From Acidobacteriota bacterium (lineage in GTDB: Bacteria; Acidobacteriota; Thermoanaerobaculia; Multivoradales; Multivoraceae): a stretch of DNA of 51,403 nt. Shown in pieces: positions 35,540-46,566 of the stretch (within the stretch, counting starts at the first letter, position 1; each line of letters begins with the position of its first letter). The position numbers and the translations under genes were made by a program. The DNA lies in assembly GCA_011523565.1 (NCBI GenBank), contig WTGL01000027.1, positions 661 to 52,063 on the forward strand. Direction: 5' to 3'. Under the pieces are notes generated by a model, which was not told the origin of the DNA, did not search any database, and was given only the letters and a program-made list of their open reading frames with translations.

Positions 35540-38104
35540 CTAGTTGATCGGCTCCGTGTCTTCGGCGCCCTCGGCCCCGGCGGCGCCGTCCTCTTCGTCC
35601 TCCTCGCCGCGATCCGGAATCCGGGCCAGGGCGACGATGCGGTCGCCGTCGTCCAGGTCCATCACCTTGACGCCCTGGGTGGCGCGGCCGATGAGGGACA
35701 CGCTGCCCGCGGTAATGCGGATGATCTTCCCTTCCCGCGTGATCAGCATCAGACCCGTGTCGTCCGCCACCTCCCGGACCCCGACGACCGAGCCGGTCCG
35801 GCCCGAGACCTTGAGGTTGATGAGCCCGAGGCCGCCCCTCGACTGGCGGCGGTACTCGTCGAGCGCCGTCCGCTTGCCGAAGCCGTTCTCGCTGACAGTG
35901 AGCAGCGTCGTCTCCGGTGCCGCAGGCTCCTCAGCCGCCGGCGCCTGGGGGAGCAAGCACTCCATCGAGACAACCCGGTCACCCCGCCGGAGCCTGATCC
36001 CTCGCACACCCCGCGCGACCCGACCCATGGGGCGCAGATCGCGGTCGCGAAAGCGAACCGAGTAACCCTGCCGCGTCGCCAGAACCAGGTCGCTGCCGTC
36101 ATCGGTCACCTTGACCGTCAGCAGCCGGTCGCCTTCGGCGATCCTGAGCGCGATGATCCCGCTGGGGCGGGGGCGCGAGTAGTGCGACAGCGCCGTTCTC
36201 TTCACGACGCCGGCCTCGCTGGCGAAGGTCACGTAGCGATCTTCCGGGAACTCGCGCACGGACACGGTGGCGGCAACCGTTTCGCCGGCGTCGAGACGCA
36301 GCAGGTTGACGATCGCCTTGCCCCGCGCCGCCGGGCCCATCTGGGGAATCTGGTGCACCTTGAGCCAGTAGCAGTGGCCCCGGTCGGTGAACACGAGGAC
36401 ATAGCTGTGGGCCGAGGCGACGTAGAGCTGCTCCACGAAGTCGCCGTCCCGCGTCGCCATGCCGGTGCGGCCCTTGCCGCCGCGATGCTGGGAGCGGTAC
36501 AGGCTGAGCGGGGAGCGCTTGACGTAGCCCAACCGCGTCACCGTGATCACCATGTCCTCGTCGGCGATCATGTCCTCGATCGTGATGTCCGACGAGTAGG
36601 CCATGATCTCGGTGCGGCGCGGGTCGCTGTAGCGCCGTTCGATCGCGTCGAGTTCGCCCCGGATCTCGGCCAGCAGCAGCTCGTCCGACCCCAGGATGGC
36701 GCGCAGGCGGCCGATCTCGGCGAGCAGCTCGCCGTACTCCTCCTGGATCTTCTCGCGCTCGAGCCCCGTCAACCGCTGCAGTCGCATGTCCAGGATCGCC
36801 TGCGCCTGGCGATCGGTCAGCGCGAAGTTCGAGCTCAGGCGCGTCCGCGCCTCCGGCGGGGTGTGGCTGGCCCGAATCGTGGCGATCACCTCGTCCAGAT
36901 GGTCGAGAGCGATGAGCAGACCCTCGAGGATGTGCGCGCGCAGCTCGGCCCGCGCCAACTCGTGGCGGCATCGCCGGATGACGACCGTGCGGCGGTGGTC
37001 CAGGAAGTGGCGCAGCAACTCGCGCAGGGTCAGCACCTGGGGCTGGCTGTCGACGATCGCCAGCATGTTCATGCCGTAGCTGACCTGGAGCTTGCTCATC
37101 TTGTAGAGCGTGTTGAGGATGACTTCGGCGACCTCGCCCCGCTTCAGGTCGATCACGATGCGGATGCCGTCGCGATCGGACTCGTCGCGGAGATCGCGGA
37201 TGCCCTCGAGCTTCTTCTCGCGTACCAGTTCGGCGATCCGTTCGATCAGCCGCGCCTTGTTCACCTGGTAGGGAATCTCGGAGACGATGATCGACTGGCG
37301 GTCCGAACCCCGGTCGACGATGTCGGCACGGGCCCGCACCTGAATCGAGCCGCGGCCGGTCTCGTAGGCGCTGCGAATGCCGTCGCGCCCGTGGATGAAC
37401 CCTCCGGTCGGGAAGTCCGGACCGGGCAGGATCTCCATCAGTTCGTCCAGTGAGGCCTGGGGACGGTCGATCAGCAGTTTGACCGCCGCGATCGCTTCGC
37501 CGAGGTTGTGGGGCGGGATGTTCGTCGCCATGCCGACCGCGATACCGGCGGAACCGTTCACCAGGAGGTTCGGGATGCGGGCCGGCAGGGGCGAGGGCTC
37601 CTGCTCCGAGCCGTCGTAGTTCGGCACCCAGTCGACCGTGTCCTTGTCGATGTCCTCGCGCAGCATCTCCTCGGCGATCCGGGTGAGGCGCACCTCCGTG
37701 TAGCGCATCGCGGCCGGGTTGTCGCCGTCGATCGAACCGAAGTTGCCCTGGCCGTCGACCAGGGGGTAGCGCATGGAGAAGTCCTGCGCGAGACGCACGA
37801 CCGTGTCGTAGATCGGACCGTCGCCGTGGGGGTGGTACTTGCCCATCACGTCGCCGACGATCCGGGCCGACTTCTTGTACGCGCGACCCGCCGTGTTGCC
37901 GGCCTCCCACATGCCGTAGAGAACGCGCCGGTGAACCGGTTTCAGACCGTCCCGCACATCGGGCAGGGCGCGGCCGATGATCACGCTCATCGCGTAGTCG
38001 AGATAGCTCCGGCGCATCTCGCGCTCGAGCTGGACGGGCACGGTCTGGCGGTCCGGGGCCGGCCGCTCCGGGGGCGGCGTGATGGGGGGTTCGTCCTTGC
38101 TCAC
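35540..38104 (-). CDS. gyrA: DNA gyrase subunit A
   Basis: Breakage-reunion subunit of gyrase. The 854 residues contain the winged-helix core with catalytic Tyr135 (AAMRYTE), the quinolone region [10 protein letters not shown] (91-100), the coiled-coil arm and a C-terminal beta-pinwheel with the GyrA box QHRGGKG, which supports gyrase rather than topoisomerase IV. In the quinolone region, the position of E. coli Ser83 is Gly96 and that of Ala84 is Pro97; the Asp87 equivalent (Asp100) is kept. GTG start. It lies 10 bases after gyrB. Confidence 0.97.
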   Translation of the reverse strand: MSKDEPPITPPPERPAPDRQTVPVQLEREMRRSYLDYAMSVIIGRALPDVRDGLKPVHRRVLYGMWEAGNTAGRAYKKSARIVGDVMGKYHPHGDGPIYDTVVRLAQDFSMRYPLVDGQGNFGSIDGDNPAAMRYTEVRLTRIAEEMLREDIDKDTVDWVPNYDGSEQEPSPLPARIPNLLVNGSAGIAVGMATNIPPHNLGEAIAAVKLLIDRPQASLDELMEILPGPDFPTGGFIHGRDGIRSAYETGRGSIQVRARADIVDRGSDRQSIIVSEIPYQVNKARLIERIAELVREKKLEGIRDLRDESDRDGIRIVIDLKRGEVAEVILNTLYKMSKLQVSYGMNMLAIVDSQPQVLTLRELLRHFLDHRRTVVIRRCRHELARAELRAHILEGLLIALDHLDEVIATIRASHTPPEARTRLSSNFALTDRQAQAILDMRLQRLTGLEREKIQEEYGELLAEIGRLRAILGSDELLLAEIRGELDAIERRYSDPRRTEIMAYSSDITIEDMIADEDMVITVTRLGYVKRSPLSLYRSQHRGGKGRTGMATRDGDFVEQLYVASAHSYVLVFTDRGHCYWLKVHQIPQMGPAARGKAIVNLLRLDAGETVAATVSVREFPEDRYVTFASEAGVVKRTALSHYSRPRPSGIIALRIAEGDRLLTVKVTDDGSDLVLATRQGYSVRFRDRDLRPMGRVARGVRGIRLRRGDRVVSMECLLPQAPAAEEPAAPETTLLTVSENGFGKRTALDEYRRQSRGGLGLINLKVSGRTGSVVGVREVADDTGLMLITREGKIIRITAGSVSLIGRATQGVKVMDLDDGDRIVALARIPDRGEEDEEDGAAGAEGAEDTEPIN

Positions 38105-38114
38105 GGCCGGCCGA

Positions 38115-40640
<2,526 letters not shown>

Positions 40641-40708
40641 TCAGTGCAATCTGTAAGTGCCTGAAAACAGGCGCTTTATGGCGTCGTGCGGCGAGCCGCT
40701 CCGGGCAG

Positions 40709-41821
40709 CTAGAGCCGCATCGGCATGATCACGCAGAGGTAGCGTGAATCGGCGCCTTCGACGGGGTGTGCGAGGCACTGGCTGTTCTCGTCCTTCAGCG
40801 CGAACTCGACCCGGTCCGTATCCACTGCGCCCAGGAAGTCGCGCACGTAGCCGGGGTTCAGACCGATCTCCAGATTCTCCGCCTCATAGTCGCATTCGAG
40901 CGTCTCTTCGGCCTCGCCAAGGTCCGGATTCGACGACGACACGAGCAGCGACCCTTCATCGAACTTCAGCCTCACCATCGGCGCGCGGTCGCCGGTCAAC
41001 AGCGAAACCCGATGGACGACCCCCGACAGTTCCTGCCGGTCGAAGGACGCCTTCCTGTCGTTGTCCTTCGAGATGACCTTCTCGTAGTCCGGGAAGGTGC
41101 CTTCGAGGATGCGGCAGGTCAACTCGCGACGCCCGATCACGAAGGCGAGGTGATGCTCGCCGCGGCGAAACGTGGCGCTCTCGTCACTGTCGAAGCGCAT
41201 CAACTCCAGCAGCGCCTTGCGCGGAGCCAGCACGCCGTCCGCCTCGGCGACGCCCGGCATCTCCGCCTCGATCAGGGCCAGACGATGGCCGTCCGTGGCC
41301 ACCAATTCGACCGCGCCATCCTTGAGCTTGAGCAACGCGCCGTTCAACTGGAACCGCGACTCTTCGGCGGAAACCGCGAAGATGACCTTGCCGATCATCC
41401 GCTTGAGGTCGCCGAAGGGCGCCTCGAAGGTGGCCGAAGCCGACTCGGGATCGACCGAGGCCAGGGTCGGAAAGTCCTCGGCCGAGAGACCGTTGATGCG
41501 GAATCGCGACGAAGCGGCGGCGATGTGAAGCGAGTTCGACTCGCCCGTCGACAGCTCCACCGCACCGTCGTCGAGAGCGCGGACGATTTCCAGGAGCTTG
41601 CGGGCCTGAACGGCTGTGGCGCCCGGTTCACAGGACCCTTCCTCAGCCGCGCACGAGGACGTGAGCGAAACGTCGAGGTCGGTGGCCGCCAGTTCCAGCC
41701 GGTCGTCGCGGACCCGCAACAGGAGATGGGAAAGGACCGGAATCGTGGACCTGCTCTCGACGATGCCGCGCATCGCAGCGAGTTCGGTCAGCAGTTCTCT
41801 CCGTTCAACCCTGGTCTTCAT
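40709..41821 (-). CDS. dnaN: DNA polymerase III beta sliding clamp
   Basis: Ring-shaped processivity clamp. The 370 residues show the three repeated clamp domains, with STIPVLSHLLLRV in domain I, GLSAEDFPTLASVD, VATDGHRLALIEAEMP, and the C-terminal VEGADSRYLCVIMPMRL, where MPMRL is the conserved clamp tail. The ATG has a GAGGAGA ribosome-binding site. Lies between dnaA and gyrB in the standard origin-region order. Confidence 0.98.
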   Translation of the reverse strand: MKTRVERRELLTELAAMRGIVESRSTIPVLSHLLLRVRDDRLELAATDLDVSLTSSCAAEEGSCEPGATAVQARKLLEIVRALDDGAVELSTGESNSLHIAAASSRFRINGLSAEDFPTLASVDPESASATFEAPFGDLKRMIGKVIFAVSAEESRFQLNGALLKLKDGAVELVATDGHRLALIEAEMPGVAEADGVLAPRKALLELMRFDSDESATFRRGEHHLAFVIGRRELTCRILEGTFPDYEKVISKDNDRKASFDRQELSGVVHRVSLLTGDRAPMVRLKFDEGSLLVSSSNPDLGEAEETLECDYEAENLEIGLNPGYVRDFLGAVDTDRVEFALKDENSQCLAHPVEGADSRYLCVIMPMRL

Positions 41822-42162
41822 CTACGCTCTCCTCAGGAAGTCAATATACACCATCCAAGTTGCCGTAGAAGGCACTGGGAACGGTTGTGTATGTGTCATA
41901 TAAAGCATTGAAAATAAGCAGGTTATGTTTACGTGGTTCTGTCGGTAAGCGGCGGACTCGACAGTGGACTCGCTGTGCATTTCGGGACCGTGCCGTGCTG
42001 GGCCCGGATCCGGCCCGGCCTGGGTCCGCAGAATGGCCGAAGCAGAAGCCCGCGAATCCGCCGCCGCCACGCAACTCGCTCCAGGGCGGATCCGCTGCGG
42101 TTCCGCAGGATGTTCGGTGCCGGCCGGTGCCGGGAACCGTCCCGCCGGGAGAGGGCGTCTCC
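41822..42162. promoter_or_regulatory. dnaA-dnaN intergenic region with AT-rich stretch
   Basis: A 341-base gap without a gene. The part nearest dnaN (about 41840-41945) is clearly richer in A and T than anything else in the window, with runs such as TCATATAAAGC and GAAAATAAGC. It could hold the dnaN promoter and/or the DNA-unwinding element of the origin. Two 9-mers each two mismatches from TTATACACA are present (41844-41852 plus; near 41886-41894 minus). The half nearest dnaA is GC-rich and featureless. No hairpin terminator is seen after dnaA. Confidence 0.45.
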
Positions 42163-43494
42163 TCAACCGAGTTGACGGGTGAAGCGTTCCAGTTGAGCGG
42201 CGAGGCGCTCGTCTTCGGCGCGGCGGCGCTCGATCTGCTCGACCGAGTACATCACCGTGGAGTGGTGCTTGCCGTTGAACAGCCTGCCGATTTCCGGGTA
42301 GGACATCTGGGTCAGCCGCTTGCAGAGGTACATCGCGATCTGTCGGGGATAGGTGATCTGCCGCGAGTTGCTCTTGCTCTTGATCTCGCGAACCTTGAGC
42401 CCGTAGTGATGGGCGACCAGCTTGACGATCTGCGCCGGGGACACCGGACGGTCCTGTTCCGGGAGGACATCGCGGAGGGCCTCCTTCGCGAAGTCCAGGT
42501 CGAGACGCGCGCCGGAGAGCGACGCGAAGGCGGTGACGCGGTTGAGCAGCCCTTCGAGCTCGCGCACGTTGGAGTGCACCTGGCGGGCGATGAACAGGGC
42601 GACGTCGGTATCGAGATCGAGGCTCTGCATTTGTCGGGCCTTGCGCTGGAGAATGGCCACCTTCGTCTCGAGGTCCGGGGCCTGGATGTCCGCAAGCAGA
42701 CCGGAGCCGAAACGACTCCGGAGCCGCTCTTCCATGTCGGCCAGATCCCGCGGCTGCGCGTCGGACGTGACGATGATCTGCTTCTGGCGCGTGTAGAGCA
42801 CGTTGAAGGTGTGGAAGAACTCCTCCTGCGATCGCTCCTTCCTGGCCAGGAACTGAATGTCGTCGACCAGAAGGACATCGATCGTCCGGTAGCGCTCCCG
42901 AAAGGCGGGCATCCGCTCGAACCGGATCGACGTGATCAGATCGTTCACGAAGTCCTCGGCGGCCAGGTAGACGACGCGCGTACCGGGCAGGGTGCGGCGG
43001 AGCCGGTTCCCGATCGCGTGCAGGAGGTGGGTCTTGCCCAGACCTACGCCGCCGTAGAGGAAGAGGGGGTTGTAGGCGATTCCGGGCTTCTCCGCCACCG
43101 CCTGGGACGCGGCGCAGGCGAACCGGTTCGAGTTGCCGATCACGAAGGAGTCGAAGCGGTATTGGGGATTGATGGAACTCCCACTGGCCGCGTCGTCGTC
43201 GGCCGCCGGCGCTTTCGGGGGACGCGGCGCGGGCCGCGCGGTCTCCTTGATGGAGTCGCTGCTCTTGAACAGGACCTCGAAGGTAGGCCCCTTGAGATCG
43301 GCGATCGCCCAGTCGACGATCGGCCGGAAGCCCTCCTCCAGCGCCGCGACGAAGCGGGAGTTCGGTGCTTCGAGGACCAGCCGTTCGGCGTCCTCGGAAG
43401 CGACCCGTAGTGGGTGGAACCAGGTCCGGAACTCCTCCGGCGGCAGGTCCGCGCGCAACTGGCGGCGTAGAGTCGGCCAGACGGAACTAGGCAT
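42163..43494 (-). CDS. dnaA: Chromosomal replication initiator DnaA
   Basis: Origin-binding AAA+ initiator. The 443 residues carry domain I (VWPTLRRQLRADLPPEEFRTWF), an Ala/Pro-rich domain II, the ATPase with Walker A GGVGLGKTH and Walker B LLVDDIQFL, and domain IV with the DnaA-box-reading motif NGKHHSTVMYSVEQI. The second ATG (43492-43494) has a GGAG site 8 bases upstream and is chosen. A first ATG at 43518 would add MALNGVRD. Two DnaA-box-like sites 160 bases upstream suggest autoregulation or origin function. Confidence 0.97.
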   Translation of the reverse strand: MPSSVWPTLRRQLRADLPPEEFRTWFHPLRVASEDAERLVLEAPNSRFVAALEEGFRPIVDWAIADLKGPTFEVLFKSSDSIKETARPAPRPPKAPAADDDAASGSSINPQYRFDSFVIGNSNRFACAASQAVAEKPGIAYNPLFLYGGVGLGKTHLLHAIGNRLRRTLPGTRVVYLAAEDFVNDLITSIRFERMPAFRERYRTIDVLLVDDIQFLARKERSQEEFFHTFNVLYTRQKQIIVTSDAQPRDLADMEERLRSRFGSGLLADIQAPDLETKVAILQRKARQMQSLDLDTDVALFIARQVHSNVRELEGLLNRVTAFASLSGARLDLDFAKEALRDVLPEQDRPVSPAQIVKLVAHHYGLKVREIKSKSNSRQITYPRQIAMYLCKRLTQMSYPEIGRLFNGKHHSTVMYSVEQIERRRAEDERLAAQLERFTRQLG

Positions 43495-43656
43495 GTCCCG
43501 CACTCCGTTCAGCGCCATAGGGCGCCAGCCCCGCTTCGTCCTTCCTGTTCTCCTTCCCGAGACGCACCGATCCCCCCGACTCCAGACGCGCGCTCACCAC
43601 CTCTGTCCTAGACGTTTGCTAGGGACAAGCCGCTCCGTAGAGCTATGTTCCGCAGC

Positions 43657-43677
43657 TTTTCCGCACAGTGTGGAAAA
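43657..43677. promoter_or_regulatory. Pair of inverted DnaA-box-like 9-mers upstream of dnaA
   Basis: TTTTCCGCA (43657-43665, plus) and TTTTCCACA (43669-43677, minus) face each other with 3 bases between them, making a near-palindrome. The second differs at one position from the E. coli consensus TTATCCACA. They lie in the 385-base gap between dnaA and mutY, which otherwise shows only an imperfect dyad, TGTCCTA/TAGGGACA (43602-43625), and a T-rich run near 43815-43830. Candidate part of oriC or of dnaA autoregulation. Confidence 0.5.
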
Positions 43678-43879
43678 ACTCGGGACGACCGGCGCCGAAA
43701 CTGGCGGTTCTCGGCCAAGCAGGCGTCCAGTGGTTTCAGGCCGGGCGGTCTCCGTTGCGCGAGAAGGGCAGGATAGCAGCGGGCCCACGCGGGAACAAGA
43801 GGTTTCGGACCACTTTCTTCATCTTTTCTTGACGGTCGGGCGGTCGTCTGGCGGCCTCGGCCGGCCTAGGCTCTGACCC

Positions 43880-44980
43880 ATGTTGCAGTTAGTCCCTCCG
43901 GAGCGGCTCAGGGACGGGCTCCTGCACTGGTTTGACCGCTGGCGCCGCGACCTGCCGTGGCGTCGATCCGAGGATCCCTATGAGGTTCTGGTTGCGGAAG
44001 TCATGCTCCAGCAGACCCGCAGCGAGGTCGTGGCTTCGCGCTATCCGGGCTTCCTCGAGGGCTTCCCGACGCTCGATGCGATGGCCGAAGCCACGGTCGA
44101 GGAGGTGGAGGCAGCCTGGTCGGGCCTCGGCTACTACCGCCGGGCGCGGAACCTCCATCGTGCGGCCCGCATCCTGGCCCGACGTGCCGAGCTTCCCGGG
44201 AGCGCCGCGGAATGGAGCCAGTTGCCCGGCGTGGGCCCCTACACGTCGGCGCTGCTCGCCAGCCGTCTGCACGGTGAATGCGTGCCGGTGCTCGACGGCA
44301 ACGTGGAGCGCGTGCTGAGCCGGTTCCTGGCTTCCCCGTTGCCGCCCAGGCGGGCCGAGACCCGGCGGATCCTGCTAGCGACCGCGGCGAGGCTCCTGGA
44401 CCCGGAACGTCCCGGCGACTCGAATCAGGCCTTGATGGAGGTGGGATCGCTCGTCTGCCGGCACAGGCGCCCGGACTGCGGCGCCTGTCCGCTTTCTCCT
44501 GGATGTGCGGCCTTCAGCACCGCCGGACTGGATCCCCGGGACTATCCCGGCAGAGCTCGGGGTCGAGCTCGGGAGACCGTTCACTGCTTCACGGCCGTGG
44601 TCAGGAGGGATGGCGGCCTGCTGCTGCACCGCCGTCCCGGTGACGCGGAGTGGCTGGCCGGCCGCTGGCACCTGCCGACGGTCGAACTGGAGAGGGGGGA
44701 CGAGTCCGCGAGCGAGTCGGCGGCGCTGCTCGGCGAGGCGTTCGGGGGCGACTGGGAATGCGAGGATGGCGCCGTCGTTCGTCACGCGGTGACCTACCGG
44801 GACTTCTTCGTTCGGGTGGCTGTCGCCCGGTGGCGGCCTGACCCGGGGTTCGAGGTACCTTGCCCGCGGTCGGCCGCGGGTGAACTCGGGTGGTTCGCTC
44901 CGGAGGAGATCGACGAGCTGCCGACCTCGTCGCTGCTCCGCAAGTCGCTGGCTTCCATCCCAATACACTCCGGGCCATGA
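43880..44980 (+). CDS. mutY: Adenine DNA glycosylase
   Basis: Removes adenine opposite 8-oxoguanine. The 366 residues have the catalytic Glu40 (AEVMLQQTR), helix-hairpin-helix LPGVGPYT with Asp139 (VLDGNVERVLSR), the iron-sulfur cluster cysteines at 193, 200, 203 and 209 with C-X6-C-X2-C-X5-C spacing, and a C-terminal NUDIX-like domain (about 230-360) that recognises 8-oxoguanine. Divergent from dnaA; its stop overlaps the start of the DegT-family gene (ATGA). Confidence 0.96.
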   Translation: MLQLVPPERLRDGLLHWFDRWRRDLPWRRSEDPYEVLVAEVMLQQTRSEVVASRYPGFLEGFPTLDAMAEATVEEVEAAWSGLGYYRRARNLHRAARILARRAELPGSAAEWSQLPGVGPYTSALLASRLHGECVPVLDGNVERVLSRFLASPLPPRRAETRRILLATAARLLDPERPGDSNQALMEVGSLVCRHRRPDCGACPLSPGCAAFSTAGLDPRDYPGRARGRARETVHCFTAVVRRDGGLLLHRRPGDAEWLAGRWHLPTVELERGDESASESAALLGEAFGGDWECEDGAVVRHAVTYRDFFVRVAVARWRPDPGFEVPCPRSAAGELGWFAPEEIDELPTSSLLRKSLASIPIHSGP

Positions 44981-46179
44981 CGACGGTCACCGAGCGACGG
45001 CAGCCGATTCCCTTCATCGACCTGGCCGCTCAGTCGAGGCGGCTGCGGCCGGAGATCGATCGGCGGATCGCGGCCGTCCTCGACCATGGCCGCTACGTCA
45101 TGGGACCCGAGGTCGAGGAGCTGGAGGCTGAGCTCGGCAGGCTCGGCGGGGCGACGGCGGTGGCCGTATCGAGCGGTTCGGACGCCCTGCTGATCGCGCT
45201 GCTTGCACTGGGCGTCGGCCAGACCGAAGGGCGGCGGGACGCGGTGTTCGTTCCGTCCTTCACGTTCACGGCGACGGCGGAAGTCGTCCTGCTTGCAGGC
45301 GCCGTCCCAGTGTTCGTCGACGTCCGGGAGGATGACTTCCTGCTCGACATGGGTTCCCTCGAGCGAGAGTTCGAGACGCTGGAGCGGGCCGGCGGCGCCG
45401 TCCCCCGGGCAGTCATCAGCGTCGACCTGTTCGGCCAGCCGATGCCCCGGCAGCCGCTGGCCGACTGGGCGGCTTCGAGGGGGCTGGAGGTTGTCTCGGA
45501 TGCCGCGCAGAGCTTCGGGGCCCGTCGCGGCGGGCGGCCCGTGGGGTCGCTGGCCGCCGTGACGACGACCAGCTTCTACCCCGCCAAGCCGCTCGGCGCC
45601 TATGGCGACGCCGGGGCGATCTTCTGCACGGAACCGGCCGCCGCCGAGGTCGTGCGTTCGATGCGCGAGCACGGCCAGAGCGCCGACCGCTACGACATCG
45701 TGCGGCTGGGGATGAACGGCAGGCTGGACACCCTGCAGGCCGCCGTTCTGCTGGCGAAACTGACGATCTTCGAGCAGGAACTGGCCGCCCGCCGCGCGGT
45801 CGCCGCCGGCTACACCAGGAGGCTGAGCGCGACGTCCGCGCCGATGGGCACGCCCTGGCGCGTCGCCGTGCCGGTGTGCGAACCCGACGTGGATTCGAGT
45901 TGGGCCCAGTACACGCTGCGGGTCGACGACGCGGACGGAAGGCCGTCCGCGGAGACACGGAACGCCCTGCGCGCCCACCTGGCACGGGCCGGCATTCCGA
46001 CCGCGGTCCACTACCCGCTGCCGATGCACCTGCAGCCAGCCTACGAACCGCATGGCCGTGGTCCGGGATCGCTGCCGGTCAGCGAGAGCCTGGCCGACCG
46101 GGCCGTCAGTCTGCCCATGCACCCCTACCTCGACGAGTCGACGCTCGACCGCATCTGCGAGCGCATCGCGACCGCTTAG
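44977..46179 (+). CDS. DegT/DnrJ/EryC1 family sugar aminotransferase
   Basis: PLP-dependent aminotransferase of the family that adds amino groups to nucleotide-linked keto-sugars for surface glycans. The 400-residue protein begins at an ATG overlapping the mutY stop. IPFIDLAAQSRRLRPEI, VSSGSDALLIALLALGV, the PLP-contacting SDAAQSFGA (Asp175), and the PLP lysine in SFYPAKPLGAYGDAG (Lys204) are typical of WecE/WbpE-like members. The exact sugar substrate is unknown. No other sugar-pathway gene is adjacent, and the coupling to mutY is probably just compact packing. Confidence 0.92.
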   Translation: MTTVTERRQPIPFIDLAAQSRRLRPEIDRRIAAVLDHGRYVMGPEVEELEAELGRLGGATAVAVSSGSDALLIALLALGVGQTEGRRDAVFVPSFTFTATAEVVLLAGAVPVFVDVREDDFLLDMGSLEREFETLERAGGAVPRAVISVDLFGQPMPRQPLADWAASRGLEVVSDAAQSFGARRGGRPVGSLAAVTTTSFYPAKPLGAYGDAGAIFCTEPAAAEVVRSMREHGQSADRYDIVRLGMNGRLDTLQAAVLLAKLTIFEQELAARRAVAAGYTRRLSATSAPMGTPWRVAVPVCEPDVDSSWAQYTLRVDDADGRPSAETRNALRAHLARAGIPTAVHYPLPMHLQPAYEPHGRGPGSLPVSESLADRAVSLPMHPYLDESTLDRICERIATA

Positions 46180-46180
46180 C

Positions 46181-46283
46181 GTCGAGCTGCACCCGCGGGG
46201 GCGTCGGACGCACCCGCGGGGACGTCGGCTGCACCCGCCTGGCGTCGGACGCACCCGCCTGGCGTCGGACGCACCCGCCCGTC
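46181..46283 (+). repeat. Short tandem repeat, five ~20-22 bp units
   Basis: Five consecutive units of the form GTCGGACGCACCCGCCTGGC, 20-22 bp each, run from just after the DegT-family stop into the left edge of repeat R3. The last unit is the conserved CACCCGCCCGTCTTGGG flank of the repeat family. Units differ at 1-4 positions. R1 has one such unit before it and R4 a second GACGGGCGGGTG after it, so this outer flank seems prone to duplicate. Confidence 0.85.
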
Positions 46284-46512
46284 TTGGGTCCGGAGGGGTC
46301 AGCTCCCAGGGTGACGTGAGCGCTTGAGAGGAGATGTGAGGGGATGGCGCTCACTCCGCTTCACTCGCTCCGGCTTGGCGTCGGTGAGTGCAACGTCGCC
46401 GGGCGTCGCTCGTTCAGAGGCACCTGGGAGCTGACCCCTCCGGACCCGACTGGGCTGGACGTCGGTGCCGCGAGGCGAGGCACCGACCTGCAACGCGCGC
46501 GGCGGTGTCATG
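46272..46512 (+). repeat. Palindromic repeat, copy R3 (forward, full length)
   Basis: Full-length 241-bp copy. The core is 46287-46446 (160 bp) with perfect 24-bp inverted repeats at 46287-46310 and 46423-46446, and a nested 8-bp stem GTGAGCGC/GCGCTCAC at 46316-46323 and 46347-46354. The right arm adds a hairpin with stem GTCGGTGCC/GGCACCGAC and ends at GGTGTCATG. The 387-base gap between the two aminotransferase genes is filled by the tandem units and this element; only about 55 bases remain before the next start codon. Confidence 0.9.
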
Positions 46513-46566
46513 TTTGGCGGCTTGGCAAGACCAGGTCCGGGGGAGGGCGCTAGCCTCGGATTTGGC

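Noticed and set aside
40664-40677. GCCTG-AAAA-CAGGC hairpin after dnaN as an intrinsic terminator
   Set aside because: Stem of only 5 bp and no T tract on the minus strand. gyrB follows in the same direction.
46181-46283. Possible CRISPR array
   Set aside because: The units are head-to-tail with no unique spacers, the repeats are not palindromic in CRISPR style, and no cas genes are present.
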